The position numbers and the translations under genes were made by a program. Below the pieces are notes generated by a model, which was given only the letters and a program-made list of their open reading frames with translations, was not told the DNA's origin and made no database searches. A stretch of 64,000 nucleotides of DNA from Brevundimonas fluminis. GTDB taxonomy: Bacteria; Pseudomonadota; Alphaproteobacteria; Caulobacterales; Caulobacteraceae. The stretch's first letter is position 1. The number at the start of each line of letters is the position of its first letter. This document shows, piece by piece, positions 1 to 8,562 of this stretch. The DNA lies in the NCBI RefSeq assembly GCF_003934285.1, contig NZ_RQWJ01000004.1, positions 62,001 through 126,000 of the forward strand, in the 5' to 3' direction.

Positions 1-486
1 CCTGACGCTGTCGAAAGCCAGCATTCGGTTGATGGAGAAGTGGGTTCCGAACTCGCGAAGGAACTGGACGTAGCCGTAGCCCGACAGCCAGGCGTCGTTG
101 TCCAGCATGATCGCGTCCGTCGGGCCGTCGCCGAAGGTCAGGAACCGGCCGAAAACCTGTTTGATGCCGGCGATGTTCGCCGCGATCGTCTCGTCGGTCA
201 GCTGCGGCCGGCTGGCGTCCTTGCCGGTCGGATCCCCCACGCGCGTGGTGCCGCCGCCCATCAGGACGACGGGCCGATGCCCCGCCTTCTGAAGCCGGCG
301 CAGCAGCATGATCTGGATCAGGCTGCCGACGTGCAGGCTGGGCGCCGTGGCGTCGAAGCCGATGTAGCCCGACACCACCCCCGCGGTCGCCGCCGCGTCC
401 AGCTCCGCCGGATGGGTGATCTGATGAATGTAGCCGCGGTCGCGCAGCGTCTTCAGGAAGTCGGACTGGAAGGCGGTGTCGGTCAT
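1..486 (-). CDS. tyrS: Tyrosyl-tRNA synthetase, N-terminal part (cut by window edge)
   Basis: This class I aminoacyl-tRNA synthetase charges tRNA-Tyr with tyrosine in the cytoplasm. Reading leftwards from the ATG at 486 gives 162 codons with no stop, so the C-terminal part lies outside the window. The translation begins [20 protein letters not shown]. It contains the tyrosine-pocket segment [11 protein letters not shown], a HIGH-type motif HVGSL at about residue 52, the glycine-rich [14 protein letters not shown] region and LDNDAWL, which together are typical of bacterial TyrS. The KMSKS loop and the tRNA-binding S4 domain would follow beyond the edge. It is divergent from the DOMON-like gene at 681. 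The 194 bases between them show nothing I can name. Confidence 0.95.
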   Translation of the reverse strand, partial: MTDTAFQSDFLKTLRDRGYIHQITHPAELDAAATAGVVSGYIGFDATAPSLHVGSLIQIMLLRRLQKAGHRPVVLMGGGTTRVGDPTGKDASRPQLTDETIAANIAGIKQVFGRFLTFGDGPTDAIMLDNDAWLSGYGYVQFLREFGTHFSINRMLAFDSVR

Positions 487-680
487 GTCGGCTCCGTTAG
501 CAGGGAAGCCGGCGGCCGTCTTGAGGGGAGCTGCGCCGGCGGGGTGCGGCGCAGGGGATCGCGGGCCGCTCGATCAGATCGAGGGGCGGCAATAAAGGCC
601 GGTCAGGGGACGCGGGGCGATCATGCCGGCTCCCTCGCACGCGCCGTTGACCCCCGTCAACCAGCCGCTATCGGTGGCGA

Positions 681-1184
681 ATGCAGGTCAGCCTCAGGCC
701 CCATCCGACGTCTCCGCCCAGCCCGATCGCCGCGCTGACGGTCGTGATCGATCACGACGACGCGGCGCTTCGGCTTCGGTTCGTCGTGGAGGGTCGGATC
801 GACGACGTGGCGTGGCCGGAGCCCGCGGATGGACGCGTCGACGAGCTTTGGCGGCGCACCTGCTTCGAGGCCTTCGTCCAGGCCAATGGCGGCTATGTCG
901 AGTTCAACCTGTCCCCCTCCGGCCAGTGGGCGAGCTATCGGTTCGACGCGCCGCGGCAGGGCATGCGAAACGCCGTTGAGACGCCCATGTCGCTCCGGAT
1001 GGACGCCACGTCGGACTCCGTGGCGCTGGCGGCGCGGCTGACGCTGCCGTCCGGCGCCCGACGCCTGGGCCTCTCCGCGGTGATCGAGGCGACCGACGGC
1101 ACGATCTCCTATTGGGCGCTGGCGCATCCGTCGGATAAGCCCGACTTCCATCATCCCGACTCCTTCGTTCTGGAGCTGCCATGA
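681..1184 (+). CDS. DOMON-like domain protein
   Basis: This 167-residue protein resembles the small bacterial DOMON-like family, a beta-sandwich fold related to heme- or sugar-binding DOMON domains. Visible features are alternating beta-type segments, a WRRTCFEAFV segment near residue 57 and a YVEFNLSPSGQWASYRFD segment, both typical of the family. I see no convincing signal peptide, so it is probably cytoplasmic. Its stop overlaps the ATG of the NamZ-like gene by four bases (ATGA), so the two are translationally coupled and may share a role in cell-wall sugar handling; that is inference. No catalytic residues can be assigned. Confidence 0.75.
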   Translation: MQVSLRPHPTSPPSPIAALTVVIDHDDAALRLRFVVEGRIDDVAWPEPADGRVDELWRRTCFEAFVQANGGYVEFNLSPSGQWASYRFDAPRQGMRNAVETPMSLRMDATSDSVALAARLTLPSGARRLGLSAVIEATDGTISYWALAHPSDKPDFHHPDSFVLELP

Positions 1185-2383
1185 AGTTCGGCGTCGACCG
1201 CCTGCTGTCCGATCCCGATCTGCGCCGCGACCTGCGCGGACGCCGCGTCGCGCTGCTGGGTCATCCGGCCTCGGTCACGGCGGGTCTGACCCACAGCCTC
1301 GACGCGCTGGCGGCCTGCCCGGACATCCAGCTGACGGCCGCCTTCGGGCCGCAGCACGGGATGAAGGGCGACCTGCAGGACAACATGATGGAGTCGCCGG
1401 ACGAGACGGATCCGGTGCTCGGCATCCCGGTCTTCAGCCTCTACGGCGAGGTGCGGCGGCCGACGGGGCAGTCGATGGGGACCTTCGACGTGATCCTGAT
1501 CGACATGCAGGACCTCGGCTGTCGCATCTACACCTTCGTGACGACCCTGCTTTACGTGCTGGAGGCGGCGGCCGAGCACGGCAAGTCCGTCTGGGTCCTG
1601 GACCGGCCCAACCCGGCGGGTCGCCCGGTGGAGGGAACGACCCTCCGCCCCGGCTGGGAGAGCTTCGTCGGCGCGGGTCCTATGCCGATGCGCCACGGCA
1701 TGACGCTGGGCGAGATGGGCCGGTGGTTCATCAGGACCTTCAACCTCGAGGTCGACTATCGCGTCATCGAGATGGAGGGCTGGCGGCCCGACGAAGGCCC
1801 CGGATGGGGCTGGCCCCTGAACGAGCGCAGCTGGATCAACCCCAGCCCCAACGCGCCCAACGTCTCGATGGCCCGCGCCTATGCCGGCACGGTGATGCTG
1901 GAGGGCACGACCCTGTCCGAGGGGCGCGGCACGACCCGCCCGCTGGAGCTGTTCGGCGCGCCGGATCTCGACGCCCGCGCCATCATCGCCGAAATGCAGG
2001 CCTTCGCGCCGCAGTGGCTGAACGGGTGCCGCCTGCGCGACGTCTGGTTCCAGCCGACCTTCCACAAGCACGCGGGCCTGTTGTGCAACGGGGTCCAGAT
2101 CCACGTCGACGACCCGAGCTACGACCACGCCGCCTTCCGACCCTGGCGGGTGCAGGCGCTGGCGTTCAAGGCCATCCGCCGACTGCGCCCCGACTACGAC
2201 CTGTGGCGCGACTTTCCGTACGAGTACGTGTTCGACAGGCTGGCCATCGACGTCATCAACGGCGGGCCGCAGTTGCGGGAATGGGTCGACGACGCGGAAG
2301 CGCAGGCCGGCGATCTGGACGCGGTCGCCGAGCCGGACGAGCGGGCGTGGGAGGAAGGGCGCAGGGCGTTCCTGCTTTACTGA
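1181..2383 (+). CDS. DUF1343 / NamZ-like exo-beta-N-acetylmuramidase family protein
   Basis: This 400-residue protein belongs to the DUF1343 family, whose characterised member NamZ removes N-acetylmuramic acid from the non-reducing end of peptidoglycan fragments. Family hallmarks visible here are FGPQHGMKGD near residue 55, a FDVILIDMQDLGCRIYTF stretch, VLDRPNPAGRPVEG and LSEGRGTTRPLELFGAP. The length is normal for the catalytic part of the family. I see no signal peptide at the chosen ATG, which suggests cytoplasmic action on recycled muropeptides, whereas several homologues are exported. The start overlaps the DOMON-like gene by four bases. The peptidoglycan role comes from the family and is not shown by the sequence itself. 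Confidence 0.85.
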   Translation: MKFGVDRLLSDPDLRRDLRGRRVALLGHPASVTAGLTHSLDALAACPDIQLTAAFGPQHGMKGDLQDNMMESPDETDPVLGIPVFSLYGEVRRPTGQSMGTFDVILIDMQDLGCRIYTFVTTLLYVLEAAAEHGKSVWVLDRPNPAGRPVEGTTLRPGWESFVGAGPMPMRHGMTLGEMGRWFIRTFNLEVDYRVIEMEGWRPDEGPGWGWPLNERSWINPSPNAPNVSMARAYAGTVMLEGTTLSEGRGTTRPLELFGAPDLDARAIIAEMQAFAPQWLNGCRLRDVWFQPTFHKHAGLLCNGVQIHVDDPSYDHAAFRPWRVQALAFKAIRRLRPDYDLWRDFPYEYVFDRLAIDVINGGPQLREWVDDAEAQAGDLDAVAEPDERAWEEGRRAFLLY

Positions 2384-2444
2384 AGTCGCTGCACAACCTT
2401 GGACAATCCGGTGGACTTCGACTGCACAAGGTCCAGCGCGGGCG

Positions 2445-3095
2445 TCAGGCCGGGTTCTCTTCCAGCCGCTTGTCCAGATAGGCGCCGACCCGGCGCTCCA
2501 CGGCGTCGACGTGATCCTGCCAGAAGTGGGTCGCGCCCTCTTCCAGCTCATAGTCGATGACGATGCCCTTCTGGGTGCGCAGCTTGTTGACCACGCGCTC
2601 GACCTCGACCGGCGGCACGATGGTGTCGGCCGTGCCGTGCAGGAACAGGCCCGAGGCCGGGCAGGGGGCCAGGAAGCTGAAGTCGTAGATGTTCGAGGGC
2701 GGCGAGACGGAGATGAAGCCGTCCGTCTCGGGCCGGCGCATCAGCAGCTGCATGCCGATGTAGGCCCCGAACTGATAGCCGGCGACCCAGGTCTGCGACG
2801 CCGCCGGATTGTTGGCCTGCAGCCAGTCCAGAGCGGTGGCCGCGTCGGCCAGTTCGCCGATGCCGCTGTCGAACTCGCCCTGCGACTTGCCGACGCCGCG
2901 GCTGTTGTAGCGCAGCGTCGCGAAGCCCCGCTTCTGGAACAGCTGGAACAGCGTCACCGCCACCGGATTGTTCATGTGCCCGCCCGCCTTGGGGTGCGGG
3001 TGCAGGATCAGGGCGATGGGGGCGTTGGGGCGCTTGCCCGGCGAATAGCGACCCTCGATGCGGCCCGAGGCGCCGGGCAGGATGACTTCAGGCAT
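2445..3095 (-). CDS. Alpha/beta-hydrolase fold protein lacking the nucleophile serine
   Basis: This 216-residue protein has a full alpha/beta-hydrolase layout: LHPHPKAGGHMNN near residue 31 (oxyanion region), YNSRGVGKSQGEFD near 63, an acid residue in HGTADTIVPP (D157) and a base in GATHFW (H190). At the nucleophile elbow, where G-x-S-x-G is expected, it reads GYQFG, so residue 108 is glutamine instead of serine. It may therefore be a non-catalytic binder, or a subgroup with a different chemistry. The ATG at 3095 was chosen because the open frame upstream, to 3626, runs through the divergent iscR gene and resembles no family. It is divergent from iscR across a 150-base region. Confidence 0.85.
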   Translation of the reverse strand: MPEVILPGASGRIEGRYSPGKRPNAPIALILHPHPKAGGHMNNPVAVTLFQLFQKRGFATLRYNSRGVGKSQGEFDSGIGELADAATALDWLQANNPAASQTWVAGYQFGAYIGMQLLMRRPETDGFISVSPPSNIYDFSFLAPCPASGLFLHGTADTIVPPVEVERVVNKLRTQKGIVIDYELEEGATHFWQDHVDAVERRVGAYLDKRLEENPA

Positions 3096-3135
3096 CGTTT
3101 TCCGTCTCAATCGTCGTTTCGGCCAGGCGCAATAC

Positions 3136-3165
3136 TTGACCGCGGGGGTAGGACTTTCTAAGTCC
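3136..3165 (+). promoter_or_regulatory. Candidate iscR/suf promoter with an IscR type-1-like operator
   Basis: The perfect inverted repeat GGACTT-tct-AAGTCC at 3151-3165 contains GACT-N5-AGTC, the same half-sites and spacing as the core of the E. coli IscR type-1 consensus. A TTGACC element at 3136-3141 and TCTAAGTC at 3157-3164, which resembles the Caulobacter -10 GCTANAWC, make a plausible promoter whose -10 lies inside the palindrome. That placement would suit autorepression by holo-IscR. The site is about 80 bases before the iscR ATG. The assignment is by motif only. Confidence 0.55.
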
Positions 3166-3245
3166 CCGGCACGGCGCGCGGCCCTCTCAAGGGCGCGGGT
3201 TCTAGCACAGAGCCCCGTGAATGCGCGCGATTTTTGAGGACCCGA

Positions 3246-3725
3246 ATGCGCCTGTCGACCAAGGGACGCTACGCCGTCATGGCGATGGCCGATCTGGCCC
3301 GCAACGGCCGGGCCGAGGCCGGTGACGCGCGCGCCGTGTCGCTGGCCGAGATCGCCGCGCGGCAGGAGATTTCGCTCAGCTATCTGGAGCAGCTGTTCGC
3401 CCGCCTGAGAAAGGCCGGGCTGGTCCTGAGCGTCCGCGGACCCGGCGGCGGCTATCGGCTGGCGCGCACCCCGGCCGAGACGGCCGTGGCCGACATCGTG
3501 CTGGCCGTCGACGAGCCGATCCGTGCCGTCCGGTGCGCCGTTCAGGGCACGCCGCGCGGCTGCATGGCCGGCGGCGAGCGCTGCATCACCCACTGGCTGT
3601 GGGAGGACCTGGGCGCCGAGATCCACGCCTATCTGGCGGCCGTTTCGCTGGAGGACGTGGTGATGAAGCGCACCGGACTGCGCCGTCGTGCCGCGCCCGT
3701 GCTGACTGAAGGAGCGGCGGCGTGA
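3246..3725 (+). CDS. iscR: Rrf2-family Fe-S sensing regulator, IscR-like
   Basis: This 159-residue winged-helix regulator of the Rrf2 family heads the Fe-S assembly operon and probably senses cluster status. The N-terminal [18 protein letters not shown] and the recognition-helix region [19 protein letters not shown] match IscR. Three cysteines (C97, C106, C113) plus H116 in CITH are arranged like the [2Fe-2S] ligands of IscR, but the spacing is C-x8-C-x6-C instead of the E. coli C-x5-C-x5-C. The ATG at 3246 was preferred over a TTG four codons upstream because it gives the canonical N-terminus. Its end overlaps the next gene by four bases (GTGA). A candidate operator lies upstream. Confidence 0.88.
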   Translation: MRLSTKGRYAVMAMADLARNGRAEAGDARAVSLAEIAARQEISLSYLEQLFARLRKAGLVLSVRGPGGGYRLARTPAETAVADIVLAVDEPIRAVRCAVQGTPRGCMAGGERCITHWLWEDLGAEIHAYLAAVSLEDVVMKRTGLRRRAAPVLTEGAAA

Positions 3726-4864
3726 CCGCGAAGAGCCCCGTCTATCTCGACTACAACGCCTCCGGTCTGGTTCGCCCCGAAGTTCAGGAGGTCATGGCCA
3801 AGGCGCTGGCGGACAACGGCAATCCGTCCGCGGTGCACGCCGCCGGACGCCGCGCGCGGGCGCGGATCGAAACCGCGCGGGCGCAGGTCGCCGATCTGGT
3901 CGGGGCCGATCCGACGGCGGTGGTCTTCTCGTCCGGCGGCACGGAATCCAATGCCCAGGCCATCGTCAGCGCCATCGCGGCGGGCTGCGAGCGGCTGATC
4001 GTCGGGGCCACCGAGCACCCCTGCGTGGCCGAGGCGGCGACGGCGTCGGGCAAGCCGGTCAAGATGCTGCCGGTCGATCGCGACGGCGTGGTCGACCTCA
4101 AGAAGCTGCAGCAGCTGCTGGCCCTGCCGGGCAAGGCGGTGGTGGCGATCCACCACGGCAACAACGAGAGCGGCGCGATCCAGCCGATGGCCGAGGCGGC
4201 GAAGCTGGTGCGCGCGGCGGGCGGCTGGCTGCACGTCGACGCCATCCAGTCGGCGGGCAAGATCCCGGTGAACCTGCGCGATCTCGGCGCCGACTCCCTG
4301 ACCCTGTCCGCGCACAAGCTGGGCGGGCCGCAGGGCGTGGGCGCGCTGGTGCTGAAGGACGGCCGCGAGGCCGTGCGCATCCTGCACGGCGCGGGGCAGG
4401 AGCGCGGCCTGCGCGCCGGCACCGAGAACGTGCCGGGCATCGCCGGCTTCGGCACGGCCGCCGATTGCGCCGCGCGCGACCTGCCGCTGGCGGAGGCGCA
4501 CAAGGCGTGGCGCGACGCCGCCGAGGCACGGGTGAAGGCCGCCGGCGCCGTCATCATCGCCGAGGGCGCGCCGCGCCTGCCCAACACCCTGTTCATGGCC
4601 GCGCCCGGATGGGACAGCCCGCAGCAGCTGATCACGCTGGATCTGATGGGCGTCATGGTGTCGGGCGGCAGCGCCTGCTCGTCGGGCAAGATCAAGCCGT
4701 CGCGCGCCATTCTGGCCACCGGCCGCACCTCGCTGGCCACCAACGGCATCCGCATCTCGGGCGGCTGGGGCACGACCGAGGCCGACTGGGTCCGCTTCGC
4801 CGACGCCTGGCTGGAGGCCTGGGCGAAACGTCAGGCCAGGGCCAGACAGGCGGAGGTCGCCTGA
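3722..4864 (+). CDS. Cysteine desulfurase, IscS/NifS-type
   Basis: This 380-residue PLP-dependent class V aminotransferase-fold enzyme converts cysteine to alanine and passes persulfide sulfur to the Fe-S scaffold. The N-terminal [15 protein letters not shown] and the [12 protein letters not shown] phosphate-binding segment are typical. The PLP lysine is in [11 protein letters not shown], and the catalytic cysteine is in the loop GGSACSSGK, which follows the group I (IscS) pattern. The start is GTG at 3722, inside the iscR stop (GTGA). The operon also encodes a SufS-type desulfurase, so two different sulfur donors are co-transcribed. That arrangement is known from other alphaproteobacterial suf operons. 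Confidence 0.92.
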   Translation: MTAKSPVYLDYNASGLVRPEVQEVMAKALADNGNPSAVHAAGRRARARIETARAQVADLVGADPTAVVFSSGGTESNAQAIVSAIAAGCERLIVGATEHPCVAEAATASGKPVKMLPVDRDGVVDLKKLQQLLALPGKAVVAIHHGNNESGAIQPMAEAAKLVRAAGGWLHVDAIQSAGKIPVNLRDLGADSLTLSAHKLGGPQGVGALVLKDGREAVRILHGAGQERGLRAGTENVPGIAGFGTAADCAARDLPLAEAHKAWRDAAEARVKAAGAVIIAEGAPRLPNTLFMAAPGWDSPQQLITLDLMGVMVSGGSACSSGKIKPSRAILATGRTSLATNGIRISGGWGTTEADWVRFADAWLEAWAKRQARARQAEVA

Positions 4865-6330
4865 TGGCCGCCGTCAAGGAAACCGTCGACGCCGTCGTGG
4901 AGCTGGAACGCTACAAGTACGGCTTCACCTCGGACGTCGACACCGAGTTCGCGCCGAAGGGCCTCAACGCCGACATCGTGCGCTTCATCTCGGAGAAGAA
5001 GGGCGAGCCGCAGTGGATGCTGGAGTGGCGTCTGGCCGCCTATGAGCGCTGGCTCGCGATGGAGGAGCCCACCTGGGCTTCGGTCCGGTACGAACCCGTC
5101 GACTATCAGGACCTCCATTACTACGCCGCGCCGAAGCAGAAGGAGGGGCCGAAGTCGCTCGACGAGGTCGATCCCGAGCTGCTCGAGGTCTATCGCAAGC
5201 TGGGCATCCCGCTGAAGGAGCAGGAGGTGCTGGCGGGCGTGCAGGGCGCGCCGAAGGTGGCGGTGGACGCCGTGTTCGACAGCGTCAGCGTGGTCACCAC
5301 CTTCAAGGCCGAGCTGGCGAAGGCGGGCGTGATTTTCATGCCCATTTCCGAGGCCTTGCGGGAACATCCTGAGCTGGTGCGGCAATATCTCGGCACCGTC
5401 GTGCCGGTCAGCGACAACTATTTCGCGGCCCTGAACAGCGCGGTCTTCAGCGACGGCTCGTTCGTCTATGTCCCGCCGGGCGTGCGCTGCCCGATGGAGC
5501 TGTCGACCTATTTCCGCATCAACGCCAGCCAGACCGGCCAGTTCGAGCGGACGCTGATCATCGCCGACAAGGGCAGCTACGTCTCCTATCTGGAGGGCTG
5601 CACCGCCCCCATGCGCGACGAGAACCAGCTGCACGCCGCGGTGGTCGAGCTGGTCGCGCTGGACGACGCCGAGATCAAATATTCGACCGTCCAGAACTGG
5701 TACCCCGGCGACGCCGAGGGCAGGGGCGGCATCTACAACTTCGTCACCAAGCGCGCCGACTGCCGCGGCGACCGGTCGAAGGTGTCGTGGACGCAGGTGG
5801 AGACCGGCTCGGCCGTCACCTGGAAGTACCCGTCCTGCCTGCTGAAGGGCGAGGAGAGCTCGGGCGAGTTCTATTCCATCGCCATCACCAACGGCCGGCA
5901 GCAGGCGGACACGGGCACCAAGATGGTGCACCTGGGCAAGAACTCGAAGTCGCGGATCATCGCCAAGGCGGTGTCGGCGGGGCGGTCGGATTCGACCTAT
6001 CGCGGCCTGGTCTCGGTGCACCCCAAGGCCACGGGCGTGCGCAACTTCACCCAGTGCGACAGCCTGCTGATCGGCAAGGAGTGCGGCAGCCACACCATCC
6101 CCTACATCGAGGCCCGCAACGGCTCGGCCCAGCTGGAGCATGAGGCGACGACGACGCGCTTGTCGGAGGACCAGCTGTTCTACGCCCAGCAGCGCGGCCT
6201 GTCGGAGGAGGAGGCCGTGGCCTTGCTGGTCAACGGCTTCGTCCGCGACGTGCTGCAGGAGCTGCCGATGGAGTTCGCCGTCGAGGCGCAGAAGCTGGTC
6301 GCGATCAGTCTGGAAGGGAGCGTGGGATGA
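4864..6330 (+). CDS. sufB: Fe-S cluster assembly scaffold subunit SufB
   Basis: SufB (488 residues) is the scaffold core of the cytoplasmic SufBC2D complex, on which nascent Fe-S clusters are built. The beta-helix core is recognisable from [26 protein letters not shown], the [10 protein letters not shown] region and, near the C-terminus, [18 protein letters not shown] followed by [10 protein letters not shown]. The ATG at 4864 overlaps the final base of the desulfurase stop. The longer open frame back to 4465 is a shadow of the desulfurase gene. Its stop overlaps the following lipoprotein gene by four bases, so expression of the two is coupled. Confidence 0.97.
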   Translation: MAAVKETVDAVVELERYKYGFTSDVDTEFAPKGLNADIVRFISEKKGEPQWMLEWRLAAYERWLAMEEPTWASVRYEPVDYQDLHYYAAPKQKEGPKSLDEVDPELLEVYRKLGIPLKEQEVLAGVQGAPKVAVDAVFDSVSVVTTFKAELAKAGVIFMPISEALREHPELVRQYLGTVVPVSDNYFAALNSAVFSDGSFVYVPPGVRCPMELSTYFRINASQTGQFERTLIIADKGSYVSYLEGCTAPMRDENQLHAAVVELVALDDAEIKYSTVQNWYPGDAEGRGGIYNFVTKRADCRGDRSKVSWTQVETGSAVTWKYPSCLLKGEESSGEFYSIAITNGRQQADTGTKMVHLGKNSKSRIIAKAVSAGRSDSTYRGLVSVHPKATGVRNFTQCDSLLIGKECGSHTIPYIEARNGSAQLEHEATTTRLSEDQLFYAQQRGLSEEEAVALLVNGFVRDVLQELPMEFAVEAQKLVAISLEGSVG

Positions 6331-6773
6331 GGCGCGCCGCGCTCTTCGTCATGGCCCTTCTGGCCGCCGGATGCCAAGCACCCGAACCGGACGCTGCGGC
6401 CGAGGCCACCCGCATCGACGCCGCGAACCGCAGCCCGTCGGACGGGATCTGGCGGCTGCAGTCCCTCACCGGCTTCGACTCCGTGCCCGGGCAGATGCTG
6501 TCCATTTCGCGAACGACCTACAGCCTGCGGGGCTGCGGTGAGGCGACGGGCCATCTGCCGACGCGGGAGAACCCGGCCGTGATGAAGACGTCAGGCGCCC
6601 AGCCGACCTGCGACGATCGCGACGTCGCGGTCCAGCGCGCCCTTTTGGCCCTGTTCGCGGCCGAGCCGACCGTCGACCGTCAGGACTGCGGGGCCGACGA
6701 AGACTGCCCCTACAAGATCGTCGTGCGCTCCGAAGGAGCGACGGCGACCTTTCACCCTCAATTCCTGAACTGA
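6327..6773 (+). CDS. Small lipoprotein of unknown function inside the suf operon (possible META-like fold)
   Basis: I do not recognise this 148-residue protein with certainty. It has a lipoprotein signal peptide with the lipobox LLAAGC (cysteine 16), so the mature protein should sit in the cell envelope. The pattern IWRLQSLTG, then LRGCGEATG and a later PTCDD, is loosely like the META/HslJ domain found in envelope stress lipoproteins; I treat that as a weak hint. Two further cysteines lie in DCGADEDC. It overlaps sufB by four bases and ends five bases before sufC, so it is embedded in the Fe-S operon. An exported protein is unexpected between two subunits of a cytoplasmic complex. Confidence 0.8.
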   Translation: MRRAALFVMALLAAGCQAPEPDAAAEATRIDAANRSPSDGIWRLQSLTGFDSVPGQMLSISRTTYSLRGCGEATGHLPTRENPAVMKTSGAQPTCDDRDVAVQRALLALFAAEPTVDRQDCGADEDCPYKIVVRSEGATATFHPQFLN

Positions 6774-6778
6774 CCAGA

Positions 6779-7540
6779 ATGCTCTCCATCTTCAACCTCC
6801 ACGTCACCGTCGGCGACAAGCCGATCCTCAACGGGCTGACGCTCGACGTCCCGGCGGGCGAGGTGCACGCCGTCATGGGGCCGAACGGGGCCGGCAAGTC
6901 GACGCTGGGCTACGCCCTGACCGGACGGCCGGGATATGAGGCGACCGCCGGATCGGCGTCGTGGGACGGCGAGGACCTGCTGGCGCTGGACCCGGCCGAG
7001 CGCGCCGCGAAGGGCGTCTTCCTGTCGTTCCAGTATCCGCTGGAGATCCCCGGCGTGCCGGCCATGACCTTCATCCGCACGGCGCTGAACGCCCAGAAGC
7101 GCGCGCGGGGCGAGGCCGAGGTGTCGGCGCCGGACTTCCTGAAGCTGGTCCGCGCCGCGTCGACCCGCCTGAAGATGAATTTCGACATGCTGAAGCGGCC
7201 CCTGAACGTCGGCTTCTCGGGCGGCGAGAAGAAGCGGATGGAAATCCTGCAGATGGTCCTGCTGGAGCCGTCGCTGCTGATCCTCGACGAGACGGATTCC
7301 GGCCTCGACATCGACGCCCTGCGCATCGTCGCCGACGGCGTGAACGCCCTGCGGTCGCCGGAGCGGTCGATGCTGGTCATCACCCACTACCAGCGCCTGC
7401 TGGACTACATCCGGCCGGACCGGGTGCACGTGCTGGCGGCGGGTCGGATCGTCGCCTCGGGCGGCCCGGAGCTGGCCCTGCAGCTGGAGGCCGAGGGCTA
7501 CGACAAGTACGCGCCAGAAGCGCTTCAGGGGGCGGCGTGA
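6779..7540 (+). CDS. sufC: Fe-S assembly ATPase SufC
   Basis: SufC (253 residues) is the ABC-type ATPase of the SufBCD scaffold; its ATP cycle drives the conformational change needed for cluster assembly. Visible motifs are Walker A GPNGAGKST at about residue 34, the SufC-typical LSFQYPLEIPGV Q-loop region, the signature FSGGEKKRMEILQM, Walker B LLILDETDSGLDID and the switch histidine in VITHYQRLL. The start at 6779 lies five bases after the lipoprotein stop. The final codons overlap the GTG start of sufD by four bases. Confidence 0.97.
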   Translation: MLSIFNLHVTVGDKPILNGLTLDVPAGEVHAVMGPNGAGKSTLGYALTGRPGYEATAGSASWDGEDLLALDPAERAAKGVFLSFQYPLEIPGVPAMTFIRTALNAQKRARGEAEVSAPDFLKLVRAASTRLKMNFDMLKRPLNVGFSGGEKKRMEILQMVLLEPSLLILDETDSGLDIDALRIVADGVNALRSPERSMLVITHYQRLLDYIRPDRVHVLAAGRIVASGGPELALQLEAEGYDKYAPEALQGAA

Positions 7541-8562
7541 CGGCGCAGCGGCTCGATCTTCGCGATCCGTCGTCCTTCCCGTCGCGGCGCGTCGAGGCGT
7601 GGAAGTACACCGACGTGCGCCGTCTGCTGCGGGACACGCCGCCGGCGTCTCCGGAGGCCGAGGTTGCGCCGGGCGGGCCGTTCGCGGCGCTGGGCGGCGA
7701 GGAGTTGGCCTTCGTCAACGGCCGCTGCGAAGGGTTTCCGGGGATCGTCGCCAAGGGCCGGGGTGAGGCGCCGATGCGCCTTCGCTTCGTCTCGACCGCC
7801 GACGGCGCCGGACATCAGCCGGAGGCGGCGATCGAGGTGACGGCCGGGTCCCGGCTGGTCCTGCTGGAGAGCCACGAGGGGCGCGCCGCCGGCTACGTCG
7901 CCAACACGCGGCTCAAGATTTCCGTGGGCGAGGGCGCCTCCCTGACGCGGATCGTGCTGGGCGAGGACGCGGCGGACGCTCTCGCCTTCGTCAGGGCCGA
8001 GGTGACCCTTTCGCCCGGCGCCACGTTCGAGCAGGTCACGGCGACGGACGGCGCCAGGCTCCAGCGCTTCGAGACCCACGTCAGCCACCCGGGCCAGGGC
8101 GCCTCCGTCCGCATGGACGGGCTTTATGCACTGTCCGGCGAGCGGCACGCCGACCTGACCAGCGTGGTCACCCACGCCGGGCTCGACGGCCAGACCAGCC
8201 AGCTGGTCAAGGGCGTCGTGCGCGACACGGCGCGCGGGGTGTTCCAGGGCAAGATCGTGGTGGAGCGCGGCGCCGACGGGACCGACGCCCGCATGGCCCA
8301 CAACGCCCTGATCCTGTCCGAACGCGGCGAGGTCGATGCCAAGCCGGAGCTGATCATCTATGCCGACGACGTGCAGTGCGCGCACGGCAACACCGTCGGC
8401 ACGCTGGACGAGAGCGCCCTGTTCTACATGCAGCAGCGCGGCCTGCCGGCGGAGGAGGCGAGGGCGCTTCTGACCCAGGCGTTTCTGTTCGAGGTCGTCG
8501 ACCGCATCGAGCACGACGGCGCGCGCGAGGGGGTGCGGGAATGGCTGACGGCGCGACTGTGA
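7537..8562 (+). CDS. sufD: Fe-S assembly protein SufD
   Basis: SufD (341 residues) is the partner of SufB in the SufBC2D scaffold and is needed for iron acquisition. The N-terminal PSRRVEAWKYTDVRRLL is typical, and the C-terminal SufBD core shows VDAKPELIIYADDVQCAHG followed by GTLDESALFYMQQRGLP. I chose GTG at 7537 because it gives a GTGA overlap with sufC and begins in front of the conserved N-terminal region. The longer frame upstream runs through sufC. The protein is shorter than E. coli SufD, mainly in its N-terminal part, as is common in alphaproteobacteria. Confidence 0.95.
   Translation: MTAQRLDLRDPSSFPSRRVEAWKYTDVRRLLRDTPPASPEAEVAPGGPFAALGGEELAFVNGRCEGFPGIVAKGRGEAPMRLRFVSTADGAGHQPEAAIEVTAGSRLVLLESHEGRAAGYVANTRLKISVGEGASLTRIVLGEDAADALAFVRAEVTLSPGATFEQVTATDGARLQRFETHVSHPGQGASVRMDGLYALSGERHADLTSVVTHAGLDGQTSQLVKGVVRDTARGVFQGKIVVERGADGTDARMAHNALILSERGEVDAKPELIIYADDVQCAHGNTVGTLDESALFYMQQRGLPAEEARALLTQAFLFEVVDRIEHDGAREGVREWLTARL

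Noticed and set aside
40-738. Long plus-strand open frame across the tyrS region
   Set aside because: It is antisense to tyrS and low in family-like sequence; the minus-strand reading gives a clear TyrS.
3234-3245. TTG start for iscR four codons upstream
   Set aside because: ATG 3246 gives the canonical [14 protein letters not shown] start; the extra residues MRTR have no family support.
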